From positions 1-64,000 of IMG/VR virus record IMGVR_UViG_3300049719_000225: a stretch of DNA of 64,000 nt; one strand, 5' to 3'. The notes beneath the pieces were generated by a model. It ran no database searches, was not told the DNA's origin, and worked only from the letters and a program-made list of their open reading frames with translations. The translations under genes and the position numbers were made by a program. This document shows, piece after piece, positions 7,551 through 16,417 of this stretch; position 1 is the stretch's first letter, and each line of letters opens with the position of its first letter. The stretch comes from a virus.

Positions 7551-9710
7551 TCAACCCGTGGCTGAGACACCGTTCACTGCGTTCAGTATGGCACCCGCCT
7601 GGTTCACCGTGATGTTGAGCAGGATCTGCTCTGCCACCGTGGTGGGGATGATGGCCAGGTTGACGATCACCTGACGGGCGTTCTGAGTCTGCGGTGTGTT
7701 GTTGATCGTATCCACTTCCAGGAAGAATGCGTTCAAGCCCCTCTTGTTCTGGATGGATGTCAGCAGGTTAGTGAACTCAAGGTTCAGCTGCGAGTACAGC
7801 ACCGTGTCGTTCGGATCGAAGACGTGGGTGATGGCGATGGCCGTCATGCCCTGCACGATGTAGTTCACCAGGTGGACCGCCTGGATGTTCTGCAGGGCGC
7901 TGGAGAGACGCTGCGTCGTCCTGTTACCCCAGACGAGCACCGATCCGCTCTGGAGGATGATCGGATTCATCTGGTTCGTGCCCGAGAAGAAGGTCTGCTT
8001 CACGGACGGGCTGATGCGGGGGTAACGCACTCCGTTGATGTACTGGAGTTGACCACGGACTTGACCAGCGGCGGCGAACCACGGGGCATACTGTGCGAAC
8101 GTGGCTGAGGCAGCCGTCAGGTATCCGAGGGACGGAGGCTGGTACTCGAAGTTGCCCGTGTACGTGTTCTGGGCGTAGAGCCAGTTGAAGAAGAAGCCAC
8201 CGCGGAAGTTGTTGACGATAGGCTGGCCGGAATAGCTTCCGACTCCGTTCGTCCAGTCGAGGGCCTGCGGCGGGGGCAGGAGGTCAGGAACGTCGAGGGG
8301 AGCGAAGGCGTTGATGTCACCGCAGACACGCAGGAGTTCCTGTGCAATGGAGGGGTCTGTCTGGCCCGGGGCTGCGATGACTGCGAGCTGATAGAGCGAC
8401 GGATCATCGAACACCTTGATGCCCGTGCCCGTGCCGTCAGCATTGAACACGCCCACGTAGTCCGCGGGTTGTAGGTTGTTCGATCCATCGTTGCCCAGGG
8501 CAAACTGCCCGAGGTTCACCGAGGCGTAGGTGAGACCCCACGGCTGGATGGTGTTGGCGGGCGGCTCCGTGCCGGTGATAGACTGCAGGCCCTGCCATGT
8601 CGGGATCTGCACCAGCGTGTTGTTGCTGGGCTGTGTCGGGATGGCAAGGATGGTGCCCCAGTAGTTGGCATTGCTCGCCGTCATTGTCAGGTTGTCGTAG
8701 GTGGCAACGAGAGCACCGTTCAGGAAGACGTTAAGCTTCTTGGTGTCCTGCAGGGTGCCAGGGCTCACCTGGGCGGCCAGACCCACGGCGTTTCCGTAGG
8801 AGTTGGCTCCGTAGTTGGCCCAGCTTCCCGGGGTGCCTGCATTCAGAGTGATGGAATTTGTGTACGCACCCGTCTGCACGACCACGGTACCCGTTGTGTA
8901 GTTGTCCTGCAACAGGCAGCCCTGCTGACCCGTCAGCGTGTTCGTGGAGTTGATCAGGGTGATGATCTGGCCGCTGATCGAGGCGACCACCGCTTCACGA
9001 GTGGTCTGGAAGCCCGCCTGCGTGATCTTGATCGTGTTTCCTACGACCAGTGCCGCAGCGTTGCCCGTGGCTGTGAGGGTGAATCCGCTCTTGGTGCCAG
9101 AAACCGTGCCCAGGGTGGCGGTGAGAGGGTTGCCGTACACCGGGGAAAGGAGAATGACTTCGGCATAGTTCGCAGCGCCCGAGTAGGGGCTCACGTCGAT
9201 TTCGGCGGTGGTGTAAGTGGAGGCCAGAGGAATGCCGCCCGAGCTGACGAGGTTGATTGTGCCTGCCGACCCGAGCGTGCCTGCGCTGGTGCTCAACACC
9301 TGGGTGTTCGCCGTGGTTCCGAGCAGGCCCTGCTGAACGCGGATGTATGAGCCGGGTGCCACGGAGGTGGCTGCGCTTGTCAGAATTTGGTAGGAGCCCG
9401 CGTTTCCGCTCGCGGAACCCGTGATGATGCAGCCTGTTGGGCCGATGGTGGACGTGTACTGCCTGCCAACACGGGCGATCTGAACAGCGTTGGAATAGGG
9501 GGTCACCGCTGCCACGGTCTGGGCCACGTAGGCTCCCGTGATGGACGAACCGAACTGGCTGACGTAGCCACCCGCATCACTCACGGGGCTCGCCACGTTG
9601 AACAGGCCACGAGTCGCCGGTCCCACCAGTCCGAGTGAGAACAGGGACTCTGGCGTGTTGTTGAACGACTGGTCTGATACCGAGGTGTAGACTCCAGGAA
9701 AGGTAGGCAT
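7551..9710 (-). CDS. Contractile tail sheath protein
   Basis: 719 residues. The N-terminus MPTFPGVYTSVSDQSFNNTP is the classic sheath opening, where the PGVY extension hooks neighbouring subunits. It is followed by SLFSLGLVGPATRG and GGYVSQFG. The C-terminal domain shows the conserved sheath core (RISPSVKQTFFSGTNQMNPI, VWGNRTT, NYIVQGMTAIAITHVFDPND, LLTSIQNKRGLNAFFLEVD). A middle insertion of beta-rich repeats is probably surface-exposed. The protein forms the contractile outer tail tube. TAGTTAGGAG lies upstream of the ATG. This is the best marker that the phage is a myovirus. Confidence 0.93.
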   Translation of the reverse strand: MPTFPGVYTSVSDQSFNNTPESLFSLGLVGPATRGLFNVASPVSDAGGYVSQFGSSITGAYVAQTVAAVTPYSNAVQIARVGRQYTSTIGPTGCIITGSASGNAGSYQILTSAATSVAPGSYIRVQQGLLGTTANTQVLSTSAGTLGSAGTINLVSSGGIPLASTYTTAEIDVSPYSGAANYAEVILLSPVYGNPLTATLGTVSGTKSGFTLTATGNAAALVVGNTIKITQAGFQTTREAVVASISGQIITLINSTNTLTGQQGCLLQDNYTTGTVVVQTGAYTNSITLNAGTPGSWANYGANSYGNAVGLAAQVSPGTLQDTKKLNVFLNGALVATYDNLTMTASNANYWGTILAIPTQPSNNTLVQIPTWQGLQSITGTEPPANTIQPWGLTYASVNLGQFALGNDGSNNLQPADYVGVFNADGTGTGIKVFDDPSLYQLAVIAAPGQTDPSIAQELLRVCGDINAFAPLDVPDLLPPPQALDWTNGVGSYSGQPIVNNFRGGFFFNWLYAQNTYTGNFEYQPPSLGYLTAASATFAQYAPWFAAAGQVRGQLQYINGVRYPRISPSVKQTFFSGTNQMNPIILQSGSVLVWGNRTTQRLSSALQNIQAVHLVNYIVQGMTAIAITHVFDPNDTVLYSQLNLEFTNLLTSIQNKRGLNAFFLEVDTINNTPQTQNARQVIVNLAIIPTTVAEQILLNITVNQAGAILNAVNGVSATG

Positions 9711-9759
9711 GTTAGGATTGCTGCTCCTAACTACTGATCATAAATTTCGCTCCATCCCA

Positions 9760-10047
9760 TCAGTTAATCAGCGTGCCTGTTCCTGTGGCCCCGGCGTTGG
9801 CGATCATGTCCGCCGTGATCGTGATCGGGTTGTACGCCACCTGGATCTTCATCGGCCCTACTGTGAGCAGCTTGGCCGAGGCCTGGGTGTTGTACTTGAT
9901 GTTGCGCATCGTGGAGATCGGGATTGGCTTTCCGATGCCAATGGAGGGAGGGGTTACCTCAATCTCGTAGAAGAGCGGCGTTGCGTCGCTCGCAAAGGAT
10001 ACCAGGGTCTGATATCCGTCGGTTAGGAAGTGTCCAGTGCCTGACAT
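9760..10047 (-). CDS. Small structural-region protein, unknown
   Basis: 95 residues, beta-rich, with an EIEVTPPSIGIGKPIPISTM stretch and no charged active site. It sits between the sheath gene and the signal-peptide fibre gene. A tail or decoration protein is likely from position alone. The 49-bp gap to the sheath gene contains a 9-codon frame (start 9757-9755 region) ending at the TAG of TAGTTAGGAG; I do not consider that a gene. Confidence 0.55.
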   Translation of the reverse strand: MSGTGHFLTDGYQTLVSFASDATPLFYEIEVTPPSIGIGKPIPISTMRNIKYNTQASAKLLTVGPMKIQVAYNPITITADMIANAGATGTGTLIN

Positions 10048-10087
10048 GGTAGTTTATTTGTTGATTGTTGCTGCTCGAGAAAAGCGG

Positions 10088-11959
10088 TTACTCGTTCCAA
10101 TAGGTGCCGTCCCACGTTAGCTCCTGCGTCGCGCCGTTCGCCAGCGTGAACGAACTAACAAGGGACCCGGACGTGTTGTAAATGATCGAGGAGCCTGCCT
10201 GCACGGTCACGGTCCCGGCGGCCTGGTTCTTAATCTTGCAATGGGCGAACAGGATCGGGGATGCCGGAAGGTTCTGCGTAGTGGGCCCGGACGCCGTGAT
10301 GATGTTGAGCGCGTTGATCGCCAGCGTCCCACCGCTCGTCGAAGTCTTGAGGGTAATCCCAACGCCTGGCGACGTGACTGTGAAAGTCGAAGGCGACGTG
10401 ACCACGAAGAAGGGAGACGAGGTCGTCCCGCCGAGGCCGTTCGGGAGCGAGGAGATGTCCGAGTAAACGTTGTAAGGCCCCGTCCACTCCTCGTCCGGGA
10501 TTCGGCAGTTTGCGAGGTAGACCGTCGCGGTGTCCAGCGCGGTTCCGGCGGTCCCCTTGATGCCGTACTCGTTCGTCACTTGGTTGTGCCACGCGCAGGA
10601 GTAGAATTGCGCGACTGGAGACCGTCCGTGATTCCCGGTCTCCAGGCTGAGGACGTTGAACTCGCAGCCTATGAAGACGTTGAGGTCCATCAGCTCCGTG
10701 ACCCCGAGGTCGTTCATCACGCAGTTTCGGAAGGTCATCTGGCCCCCGTTGCCGCCGCACTGGATCGTCCAATTGTCGAAGAAGGAGTTGTCCGCGAACA
10801 GAAATGGATTGATCACCCTGACGGGTTGGAAGGAGAACGAGTTCTGGATCGTAACGTTGACGAACCCGAAGAACGCGCCGTCGAAATAGAGACCCCCGAT
10901 CCCCTCCCAGATGGGATTGTTGTTCACGTTCGCGATAGATGTCAGGGAGTGGCCGTCCGATCCCTGCCCCATCAGCACCGTGTACGGGGTCATCGCGACC
11001 GTCTCGTTGTAGAATCCCGGCCCGACTTGGATCGCGTAGGAATGGGTCGACGATAGATTCGCCTTGTCCGCGACGATCACCGCGATCGCGGGAGCGATGG
11101 ACGCGAAGGGGTTGATCACGCTCCCGTTCCCCGTCGAGTCGCTCCCCATTCTCTGATCAACGTAGAGTGTGGAACCAATGAACTGCGAACTGCCAGCGGT
11201 CGATATAACGCCGGAGCCATTGACCGTAATCGTTGAGCCATCCGGACGAACGGAACCCAGCGTGCTGTTGGTTGCCACGGGCACTGAAATCACGCCTGAG
11301 CCATTGACCGTGATTGTTGCATTGTCCGGTTTAACAATGCCTTTGGTGGAGCTGGTCGCCGTGGGCACTGATATGGTGCCGGATGAAACCGTAACAGTGC
11401 TCCCATCCGGAATGACGGCTCCGGCAGCCCCCGTAGTGGCAAGCGGCAGGTCCGCCGCTACCAGCAGTCTATACGACGGCGTCCCAGAACCCCCCAAGGT
11501 GGGTCCCGCCCAGATGTAGTTGGCAGACGTGGTGCTCAAAGAGAACGTGAGTGCCGGGGACGTTGTAGGGCTGCCTCCAAGCGCCGTGGTGAACAGACCT
11601 GTGGCGTTGCCAGAAGTGAAGCTAGTCAATCCCCCACCCCCTCCTCCGCTGGGGGCTATCCAGGACCTGGTGCCGTTGGTAAGCGACGACAGCAAGAAGC
11701 CGTTCGTGCCGGGGTTCCCCAGGGCTGGCTCCGGCGTGAAGTCGGTCAGCGCGTTGAAGTCAGAGGCGATCACGTCGTACAGCACCGTACGGACCTGCAA
11801 GGCCGTGATGCCACCGGACTGACCACTGGCTAGTTGACTGGTTACCTCGGCTGCCAAGGCAGCGCGATTCTTAGGCGTCCCCTGCGCCAAGATCGGGGAG
11901 GCGATGAGTGCCGATAGGGCAACACCGACGAGTGCGTTATAGATTTTCTTAGTGTTCAT
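10088..11959 (-). CDS. Beta-helix tail fibre-like protein with Sec signal peptide
   Basis: 623 residues; the start overlaps the upstream stop (ATGA). Residues 1-26 form a classical signal peptide: basic MNTKK, hydrophobic core, SPILA cleavage region. Next comes a fibre-base motif (NRAALAAEVTSQL, GITALQVRTVLYDVIAS). Three repeats of about 25 residues follow (VIPDGSTVTVSSGTISVP, IVKPDNATITVNGSGVISVP, SVRPDGSTITVNGSGVIST). From about residue 265 it becomes a right-handed beta-helix (LYVDQRMGSDSTGNGS, then Asn- and Cys-rich turns). The tip looks like a fibre C-terminus (LTWDGTYWNE). A Sec signal on a fibre is unusual. It may be a decoy or exported adhesin, or the signal may have been acquired by recombination. 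Confidence 0.7.
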   Translation of the reverse strand: MNTKKIYNALVGVALSALIASPILAQGTPKNRAALAAEVTSQLASGQSGGITALQVRTVLYDVIASDFNALTDFTPEPALGNPGTNGFLLSSLTNGTRSWIAPSGGGGGGLTSFTSGNATGLFTTALGGSPTTSPALTFSLSTTSANYIWAGPTLGGSGTPSYRLLVAADLPLATTGAAGAVIPDGSTVTVSSGTISVPTATSSTKGIVKPDNATITVNGSGVISVPVATNSTLGSVRPDGSTITVNGSGVISTAGSSQFIGSTLYVDQRMGSDSTGNGSVINPFASIAPAIAVIVADKANLSSTHSYAIQVGPGFYNETVAMTPYTVLMGQGSDGHSLTSIANVNNNPIWEGIGGLYFDGAFFGFVNVTIQNSFSFQPVRVINPFLFADNSFFDNWTIQCGGNGGQMTFRNCVMNDLGVTELMDLNVFIGCEFNVLSLETGNHGRSPVAQFYSCAWHNQVTNEYGIKGTAGTALDTATVYLANCRIPDEEWTGPYNVYSDISSLPNGLGGTTSSPFFVVTSPSTFTVTSPGVGITLKTSTSGGTLAINALNIITASGPTTQNLPASPILFAHCKIKNQAAGTVTVQAGSSIIYNTSGSLVSSFTLANGATQELTWDGTYWNE

Positions 11960-12909
11960 GTTGCTTTATTGAAGTCGCTGCTGAAGTCGCTGCCAAAGTC
12001 CGGCCCTGACGGCGGGGCGGAGCTGCCTGTGGGCAAGTTTGAGCGCAGGGCCAGCACTGGATTCTGCTGCGCAAGGTTCCCACTGTTCAACAGATAGAGG
12101 GTGGTGAGTTCCAGGGGGCTTGGGTTGTTCTGCGTGATTGACAGACCCATGTACCATGCTGTTGGCACGATGAAGCTTGTCCGATCAGGGTAGTAACCCT
12201 CAATCGACACCGTGAAGCTGGTGTGGTACATCACGATGTTGCCCTCAGGGGCGGACTGACTCTCCGTCAAGTTGCTCGTATCGCTGGTCTGGATGAGACG
12301 CACGTTTTGGGTGCCATGCGTGACAGGGTAGGGGACAGTCACCCATGTCTGCCTCGTGCCTGCTGAGCTTACCCGAAATGCCTGCGCGAGTTGCTCGTAG
12401 AAAATGGCCTGAGTTTCGGGCTTCTGGCACCAGAAATCCACTTGGAAATTGAACTCGGCAGCCTGCGAATATCTCACCTGCTGCACATTGCCGAGTTGGT
12501 TGATGGATGTCTTGGCAGGATTGCCCGCAGTCACCCAGGCATACGTGCGATTCACCCTGGTGCTAGCCGTGAGATCGGGCCTGTACTTGTCCCCCGTGAA
12601 AACAAAGCTGATGAGAGGGGTGACGATGTTTTGAGGCCATACTCCCAGGGCTTGTGCGTTTGTGCTTTTCAGGTAATCGAGACTGTTCGTGTCCGTCCAC
12701 AGCCTCCTGAACTCGGCGAAGGCGTCCATCGGGACGGCATACACCACGGGGATAGGGAATCCCTCACGAAGCAGGAAATTCCTATAAAACCAGCGTCTGA
12801 GGGCGAATCCGTGAAGTCTAACGGCGGAAAGGCTTACCTCTTGGAGGTTGCCTGGTATCTCAACACCGTTGAGCGCCACATCAGCTTGCAGTATTTGGGT
12901 GTAGGCCAC
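11956..12909 (-). CDS. Virion structural protein, unknown
   Basis: 317 residues from GTG 12909, which follows TAGTTAGTGG. It begins MAYTQILQADVALNGVEIPG, like tail or neck components. It has a conserved-looking FNFQVDFWCQKPETQ-IFYEQLAQAF segment and ends in a repeated DFGSDFSSDF tail. No enzymatic motif is seen. Gene order next to tail and tail-completion type genes suggests a tail-terminator, collar or baseplate component. Confidence 0.55.
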   Translation of the reverse strand: MAYTQILQADVALNGVEIPGNLQEVSLSAVRLHGFALRRWFYRNFLLREGFPIPVVYAVPMDAFAEFRRLWTDTNSLDYLKSTNAQALGVWPQNIVTPLISFVFTGDKYRPDLTASTRVNRTYAWVTAGNPAKTSINQLGNVQQVRYSQAAEFNFQVDFWCQKPETQAIFYEQLAQAFRVSSAGTRQTWVTVPYPVTHGTQNVRLIQTSDTSNLTESQSAPEGNIVMYHTSFTVSIEGYYPDRTSFIVPTAWYMGLSITQNNPSPLELTTLYLLNSGNLAQQNPVLALRSNLPTGSSAPPSGPDFGSDFSSDFNKAT

Positions 12910-12922
12910 CCACTAACTAGAC

Positions 12923-13219
12923 TTACAGAGACGGGCCGCTGGCAGGAGCAAGTAGCGTTGAAAGAATGGGAACAACCATTCCACTGGACGTACGTACGTT
13001 CAGGTACTGTTCGCCCTTGTCGCTTGGGCCGACCACTTCCACTTGCAGGCCCTCCAATGCGTAGATGGTATCCGACAGCACCGCCACCTTGTCACCGCTC
13101 TTGTACCGGCGTACGGCTTTGTCTCCATCACCTTCCAACAGGATCTGGTGAGCGGCAAGCTCTGGAGTCGGTTGGGACGAAAGGGCCTTGGAGATTAGGG
13201 CTTCAGTGATGGTTTTCAT
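12923..13219 (-). CDS. Small KOW/SH3-like protein
   Basis: 98 residues. The core from about residue 37 (VRRYKSGDKVAVLSDTIYAL, GLQVEVVGPSDKGEQYLNVR) has the alternating Gly-hydrophobic pattern of a small SH3/KOW barrel. The N-terminal 30 residues are helical. TAGTTAGGAC lies 15 bases upstream of the ATG. Function unknown; it lies in the tail/neck gene run. Confidence 0.5.
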   Translation of the reverse strand: MKTITEALISKALSSQPTPELAAHQILLEGDGDKAVRRYKSGDKVAVLSDTIYALEGLQVEVVGPSDKGEQYLNVRTSSGMVVPILSTLLAPASGPSL

Positions 13220-13245
13220 GCGGTCGCTTCGTCCTAACTACTGCG

Positions 13246-13596
13246 CTACGTTTTCAGGACAAGGGCCTGGGCTACAGCCGCAATCATGTCCACAGCGCTG
13301 TACCAGCTCGTGCCCCTGCTACAGGACAGAAGGGTGGATTCCATCGAGGGGTCCCCAGGCGAAAGTGAGAGTGTGCCGTCATCCTTCCATTTTACGGTAA
13401 GGGTGGCACACAATTTTCTGATCATGGGAAGCTCATCCGTTTCCCACCTCTTCTCATCGCCGGAGCGCACTTTTACCTGCTGTCGGATGGCCTCCACGAT
13501 GCGTTCCCTTCCCTCAGGAGACACCATCATCAGGCCCTCAAAGTCGTGGATGAAACTGTAGGTGGTGTATCCGAAGACGCTTTGGCTGTCACTCAT
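13246..13596 (-). CDS. Phage structural-region protein, unknown
   Basis: 116 residues. The C-terminal half contains LLSCSRGTSWYSAVDMIAAV. This resembles the RGTSW motif of small tail-assembly proteins of the gp25-neighbour type, but the match is weak. Its start overlaps the stop of the next upstream gene (ATGA). No catalytic residues are visible. Confidence 0.5.
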   Translation of the reverse strand: MSDSQSVFGYTTYSFIHDFEGLMMVSPEGRERIVEAIRQQVKVRSGDEKRWETDELPMIRKLCATLTVKWKDDGTLSLSPGDPSMESTLLSCSRGTSWYSAVDMIAAVAQALVLKT

Positions 13597-14231
13597 GGTG
13601 CAGTGAAGGGTCCCTGATCGTTGAACGTCGAAGGCATCGGCTGGGGTAGAACGGGTGTGAATCCAGCCGTCAATGTGGGCTTGTGAGCGCCAGTATTTCT
13701 TCCACCGCCCTGCTCACCTGGATTGATTACCGCCAGGTTTGCAGGAGGTATCGCATCACCGTAGGGAGCGAGAACGCAGGTGACGGTGAGGCTCGTCCAG
13801 ACGCCCGTCTGACCCCAATAAGCCTCAGGAGGAACGCTCACCTCGATGATCGTCAAGCGATAGCCTGTCCAGTACACCTGGTCACCTTGAACGGGAAAGT
13901 AGTTGGCAGCCTGAAGGCCAAGATTGCTGATCCAAAATGTATCGCCACGGGTGGTCACCTTATTCCACCAGAGACGAAATTTCTGGCTGTTGAACGAGTT
14001 GATGGCTGGGATGTTCAACTGACGGCTGAACTGTGTCCTGGGCGATTTGGGCGTGCTCCACATGGGATCCAGTGTGACGCCCACGCTGCGATCTACCTCG
14101 AAGAAGATGGGGGTGGGCTTCGCACTAAACTGCCTGACGTACTCGTCTGCCATCTTCAGGGCCACGGTGGTATCGCCTAATGCACCCAGGTTGGGGTCGT
14201 AGGTGAAGTACGTTCGATCCGTGAAGAGCAT
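13593..14231 (-). CDS. Virion structural protein, possibly neck/tail completion
   Basis: 212 residues. Features are FFEVDRSVGVTLDPMWSTPK, LNIPAINSFNSQKFRLWWNK, a Trp-rich beta core, and a Pro-rich C-terminus. The leader is CAGTTAAGAC and then ATG. The gene order (13.2-14.2 kb) suggests tail-completion or baseplate wedge proteins, but I cannot name the family. Confidence 0.5.
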   Translation of the reverse strand: MLFTDRTYFTYDPNLGALGDTTVALKMADEYVRQFSAKPTPIFFEVDRSVGVTLDPMWSTPKSPRTQFSRQLNIPAINSFNSQKFRLWWNKVTTRGDTFWISNLGLQAANYFPVQGDQVYWTGYRLTIIEVSVPPEAYWGQTGVWTSLTVTCVLAPYGDAIPPANLAVINPGEQGGGRNTGAHKPTLTAGFTPVLPQPMPSTFNDQGPFTAP

Positions 14232-14244
14232 GTCTTAACTGGCG

Positions 14245-14622
14245 CTAGAAGGGGTTACCTGCCTTGGCCGCGTTTTCTGCGTGGGTGAGTGCCTGGATGT
14301 TGTTGGCACTGTAGGGCAAATTGTTGTCGATTCGATCCACGGTGAGCGCCGTGCCAGAGGTGCCTTTCAGGAGATGGTACTGCGTGCGCAGGCAAAATTC
14401 TTCAAACTCAGCGAGCGTAAGTTCAAACCCCTTTTTTCTCACCCGTGCACTTGTACGAAGATTGTCGTACAGATAGTGGATTGGATGTCTTTCCCTCCAC
14501 AGGCGTTTTCTACATTTGTGGCACTGGTTCCTATGAGGGGGCTTGGATTTGCGGCAGAAGGGTGTGTCGCACAGATGCTGCGGTTTTCCCTTGGGTCTTT
14601 TGTGGGCGCTCGTCACGAACAC
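14245..14622 (-). CDS. Free-standing HNH-type homing endonuclease
   Basis: About 125 residues if translation starts at GTG 14622; longer in-frame starts would overlap the divergent hub gene. It has a Cys-rich zinc-ribbon-like part (LCDTPFC, then QCHKCRKRLW). The HNH-type core is LTVDRIDNNLPYSANNIQAL followed by HAENAAKAG. Such enzymes nick or cut DNA at related sites to spread themselves. It sits between a minus-strand structural gene and a plus-strand gene, where insertion disrupts nothing. One of four free HNH genes in the window. Confidence 0.75.
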   Translation of the reverse strand: MFVTSAHKRPKGKPQHLCDTPFCRKSKPPHRNQCHKCRKRLWRERHPIHYLYDNLRTSARVRKKGFELTLAEFEEFCLRTQYHLLKGTSGTALTVDRIDNNLPYSANNIQALTHAENAAKAGNPF

Positions 14623-14638
14623 AGTTAGAATATCACTA

Positions 14639-15892
14639 ATGATCACTCTTAATGGTATCAACGGTCGTGCGGTTGCTAGGCTGATCATTGGATCCGGCAG
14701 TAGCGCCACTGTTGCCACGACCACACCGGGACCTGTCACCTACATTACCGGAACCTATCTTAGGGATGCAGACGGGTGGAGTGTTTACAACCACGAGGTG
14801 AAATTCCTTAATGAGACGGACTACAATACGGCGATGGTTCAGCTGAGCACCCTCAGGCGCTTCAAATTTCAGACGGGGCTGGACAACGGTGGAACCATAA
14901 ATTGGTCGCCGTTGCAGACTCAGGTGCTCGTGAGCTACAAGGCCGACGCCTCAAGTGCAGGAAAATCTGGCCCTGGTTTCCTGGCGGTCATCACGGGATC
15001 TGATCTTCTGTACTCAGGAGCTATCTGGTACCGCACACGTTCCTGGCGAGGTACGGCCAACGACATTATAGGAGAAGTTGGTCAGTCATTCGGGCTCACC
15101 CCAAACATACAGCCCGCACTTACCTCGCCGCAAGTGACACTTTTGCAATGTTACGAGCCCTGCTTGGATTTCATGAGGAGGGTCATTAACAGCTATCTTC
15201 TGGGACAGAGCGCCAATGACGTGACACTTGCGGCTCATGCAGACACTCTGATGGTGGGGGCGGTAGGTTGGTCTGAGTGGCCAAGGTACTTGATCAATTA
15301 TCCAGGAGATGGTGTCTCTGGTTTGGAGCACGTTGACCATGAGAAAGACCTGAGGTACCCGGGATGCAGACAGGTCACGGGTGTGCATTACAATCCAACA
15401 ACAGGCAGCCTGAACAGTGTGACCGTTGACATATCCACCTCTGTCACAAGACTGGCCGCCTTCGATCCACCGGGAGACCCTGCGGCTATTTTCACACACG
15501 GGCGACATTCATTGCCAGTCAGTTCAGCAACTTTCTGGTCCAGGACATACGCAGAGGCCAACCTGAACCAGCTGGGGGCAGCACTGAATGTCGTGGGTCC
15601 TGACTATCTTCTAGCAGGAGCCCTCCTCACGATCAACATGGCGCTTCCCAATGACCCCTTTGCGGGCATATACCAGGTATCCCAGGTGTACACAGAGATA
15701 CGGGGTGGTGAAGCAAAGAGCCGTGTAACTCTGCGCAGAGGGTACTTCAATGCGGCACAGATAACGGCTCCGGGTTCTCCCCCTGAAGCTGAAGCTGCCT
15801 CCCCGGGCGCCACGTTCAGCACTAACACCAGCCTTGTTGGAAGCGGCGTTTCTGTTCCCATCCAATCCGCTGGCAATCCCTTCGGAACCTGA
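14639..15892 (+). CDS. Putative baseplate hub protein (gp27/gpD-like)
   Basis: 417 residues from ATG 14639, preceded by CAGTTAG. The order is an N-terminal beta domain (VTYITGTYLRDADGW), a middle segment with YRTRSWRGTANDIIGEVGQS (the usual 'apply for each segment of the tail' region of hub proteins), and a beta-barrel C-terminus (LAGALLTINMALPNDPFAGI, SQVYTEIRGGEAKSRVTLR). This resembles hub and gpD-like late-control proteins that carry the spike. It is one of two plus-strand structural genes in this minus-strand block. Its TGA stop abuts the TAA of the convergent gene with no base between them. Confidence 0.6.
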   Translation: MITLNGINGRAVARLIIGSGSSATVATTTPGPVTYITGTYLRDADGWSVYNHEVKFLNETDYNTAMVQLSTLRRFKFQTGLDNGGTINWSPLQTQVLVSYKADASSAGKSGPGFLAVITGSDLLYSGAIWYRTRSWRGTANDIIGEVGQSFGLTPNIQPALTSPQVTLLQCYEPCLDFMRRVINSYLLGQSANDVTLAAHADTLMVGAVGWSEWPRYLINYPGDGVSGLEHVDHEKDLRYPGCRQVTGVHYNPTTGSLNSVTVDISTSVTRLAAFDPPGDPAAIFTHGRHSLPVSSATFWSRTYAEANLNQLGAALNVVGPDYLLAGALLTINMALPNDPFAGIYQVSQVYTEIRGGEAKSRVTLRRGYFNAAQITAPGSPPEAEAASPGATFSTNTSLVGSGVSVPIQSAGNPFGT

Positions 15893-16408
15893 TTAGGAAC
15901 CGGCCACGATCTGCGGAGACGTGATATTGCTGAGGGATCCGAACGCTGGAGGATAGTTGCCTGCGATGAGATACTGCGGGTAGAGTACTTCCACCTTTGA
16001 GAAGCCTTCGAGTGTCCAATCCATTTGGCTGCACATCTGAGCCCTGATCTCCGTTGGCCCGCCACCGACGCAGCTCATCTCCACCCAGTGGGCCTGGGGG
16101 ATCACTGTGGAATAGGCCATGCCGCCAGCCACGAGTGTGACAGGGTTGCCAAGCTGTACGCGAGGTCCACTGGCCAAATTGTCCGTCTGGACAAGCTGCA
16201 CCGTGGCAGACACAAGACCGTCGTTGGCGTACGTGATATTGACCGATTGGTAGCCGCTGACCACCGGATTGCTAGTCGGGTACCCTGAGGTCGCAAGTGC
16301 AAGGTTGGCTTGCATGCGGGCCGTGGAATACCCGCTGACCAGCGGGATACCGCGCCAGGTGGCAACCTTTTGGATGGGTGAACCGTAAACTCCAGGATAT
16401 ACAGGCAT
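15893..16408 (-). CDS. Small virion protein with sheath-like N-terminus
   Basis: 171 residues beginning MPVYPGVYGSPIQKVATWRG, which echoes the PGVY opening of the sheath protein (MPTFPGVYTS). The remainder is a beta-rich domain (VNITYANDGLVSATVQLVQT). The shared opening hints that it docks like a sheath subunit. That makes it a candidate tail-terminator or collar protein, but this is inference from one short motif. Confidence 0.5.
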   Translation of the reverse strand: MPVYPGVYGSPIQKVATWRGIPLVSGYSTARMQANLALATSGYPTSNPVVSGYQSVNITYANDGLVSATVQLVQTDNLASGPRVQLGNPVTLVAGGMAYSTVIPQAHWVEMSCVGGGPTEIRAQMCSQMDWTLEGFSKVEVLYPQYLIAGNYPPAFGSLSNITSPQIVAGS

Positions 16409-16417
16409 GGTGGTAGA

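Noticed and set aside
9735-9757. Nine-codon frame (MGWSEIYDQ) ending at TAGTTAGGAG before the sheath gene
   Set aside because: Too short and without independent support; likely a chance product of the stop codon inside the leader motif.
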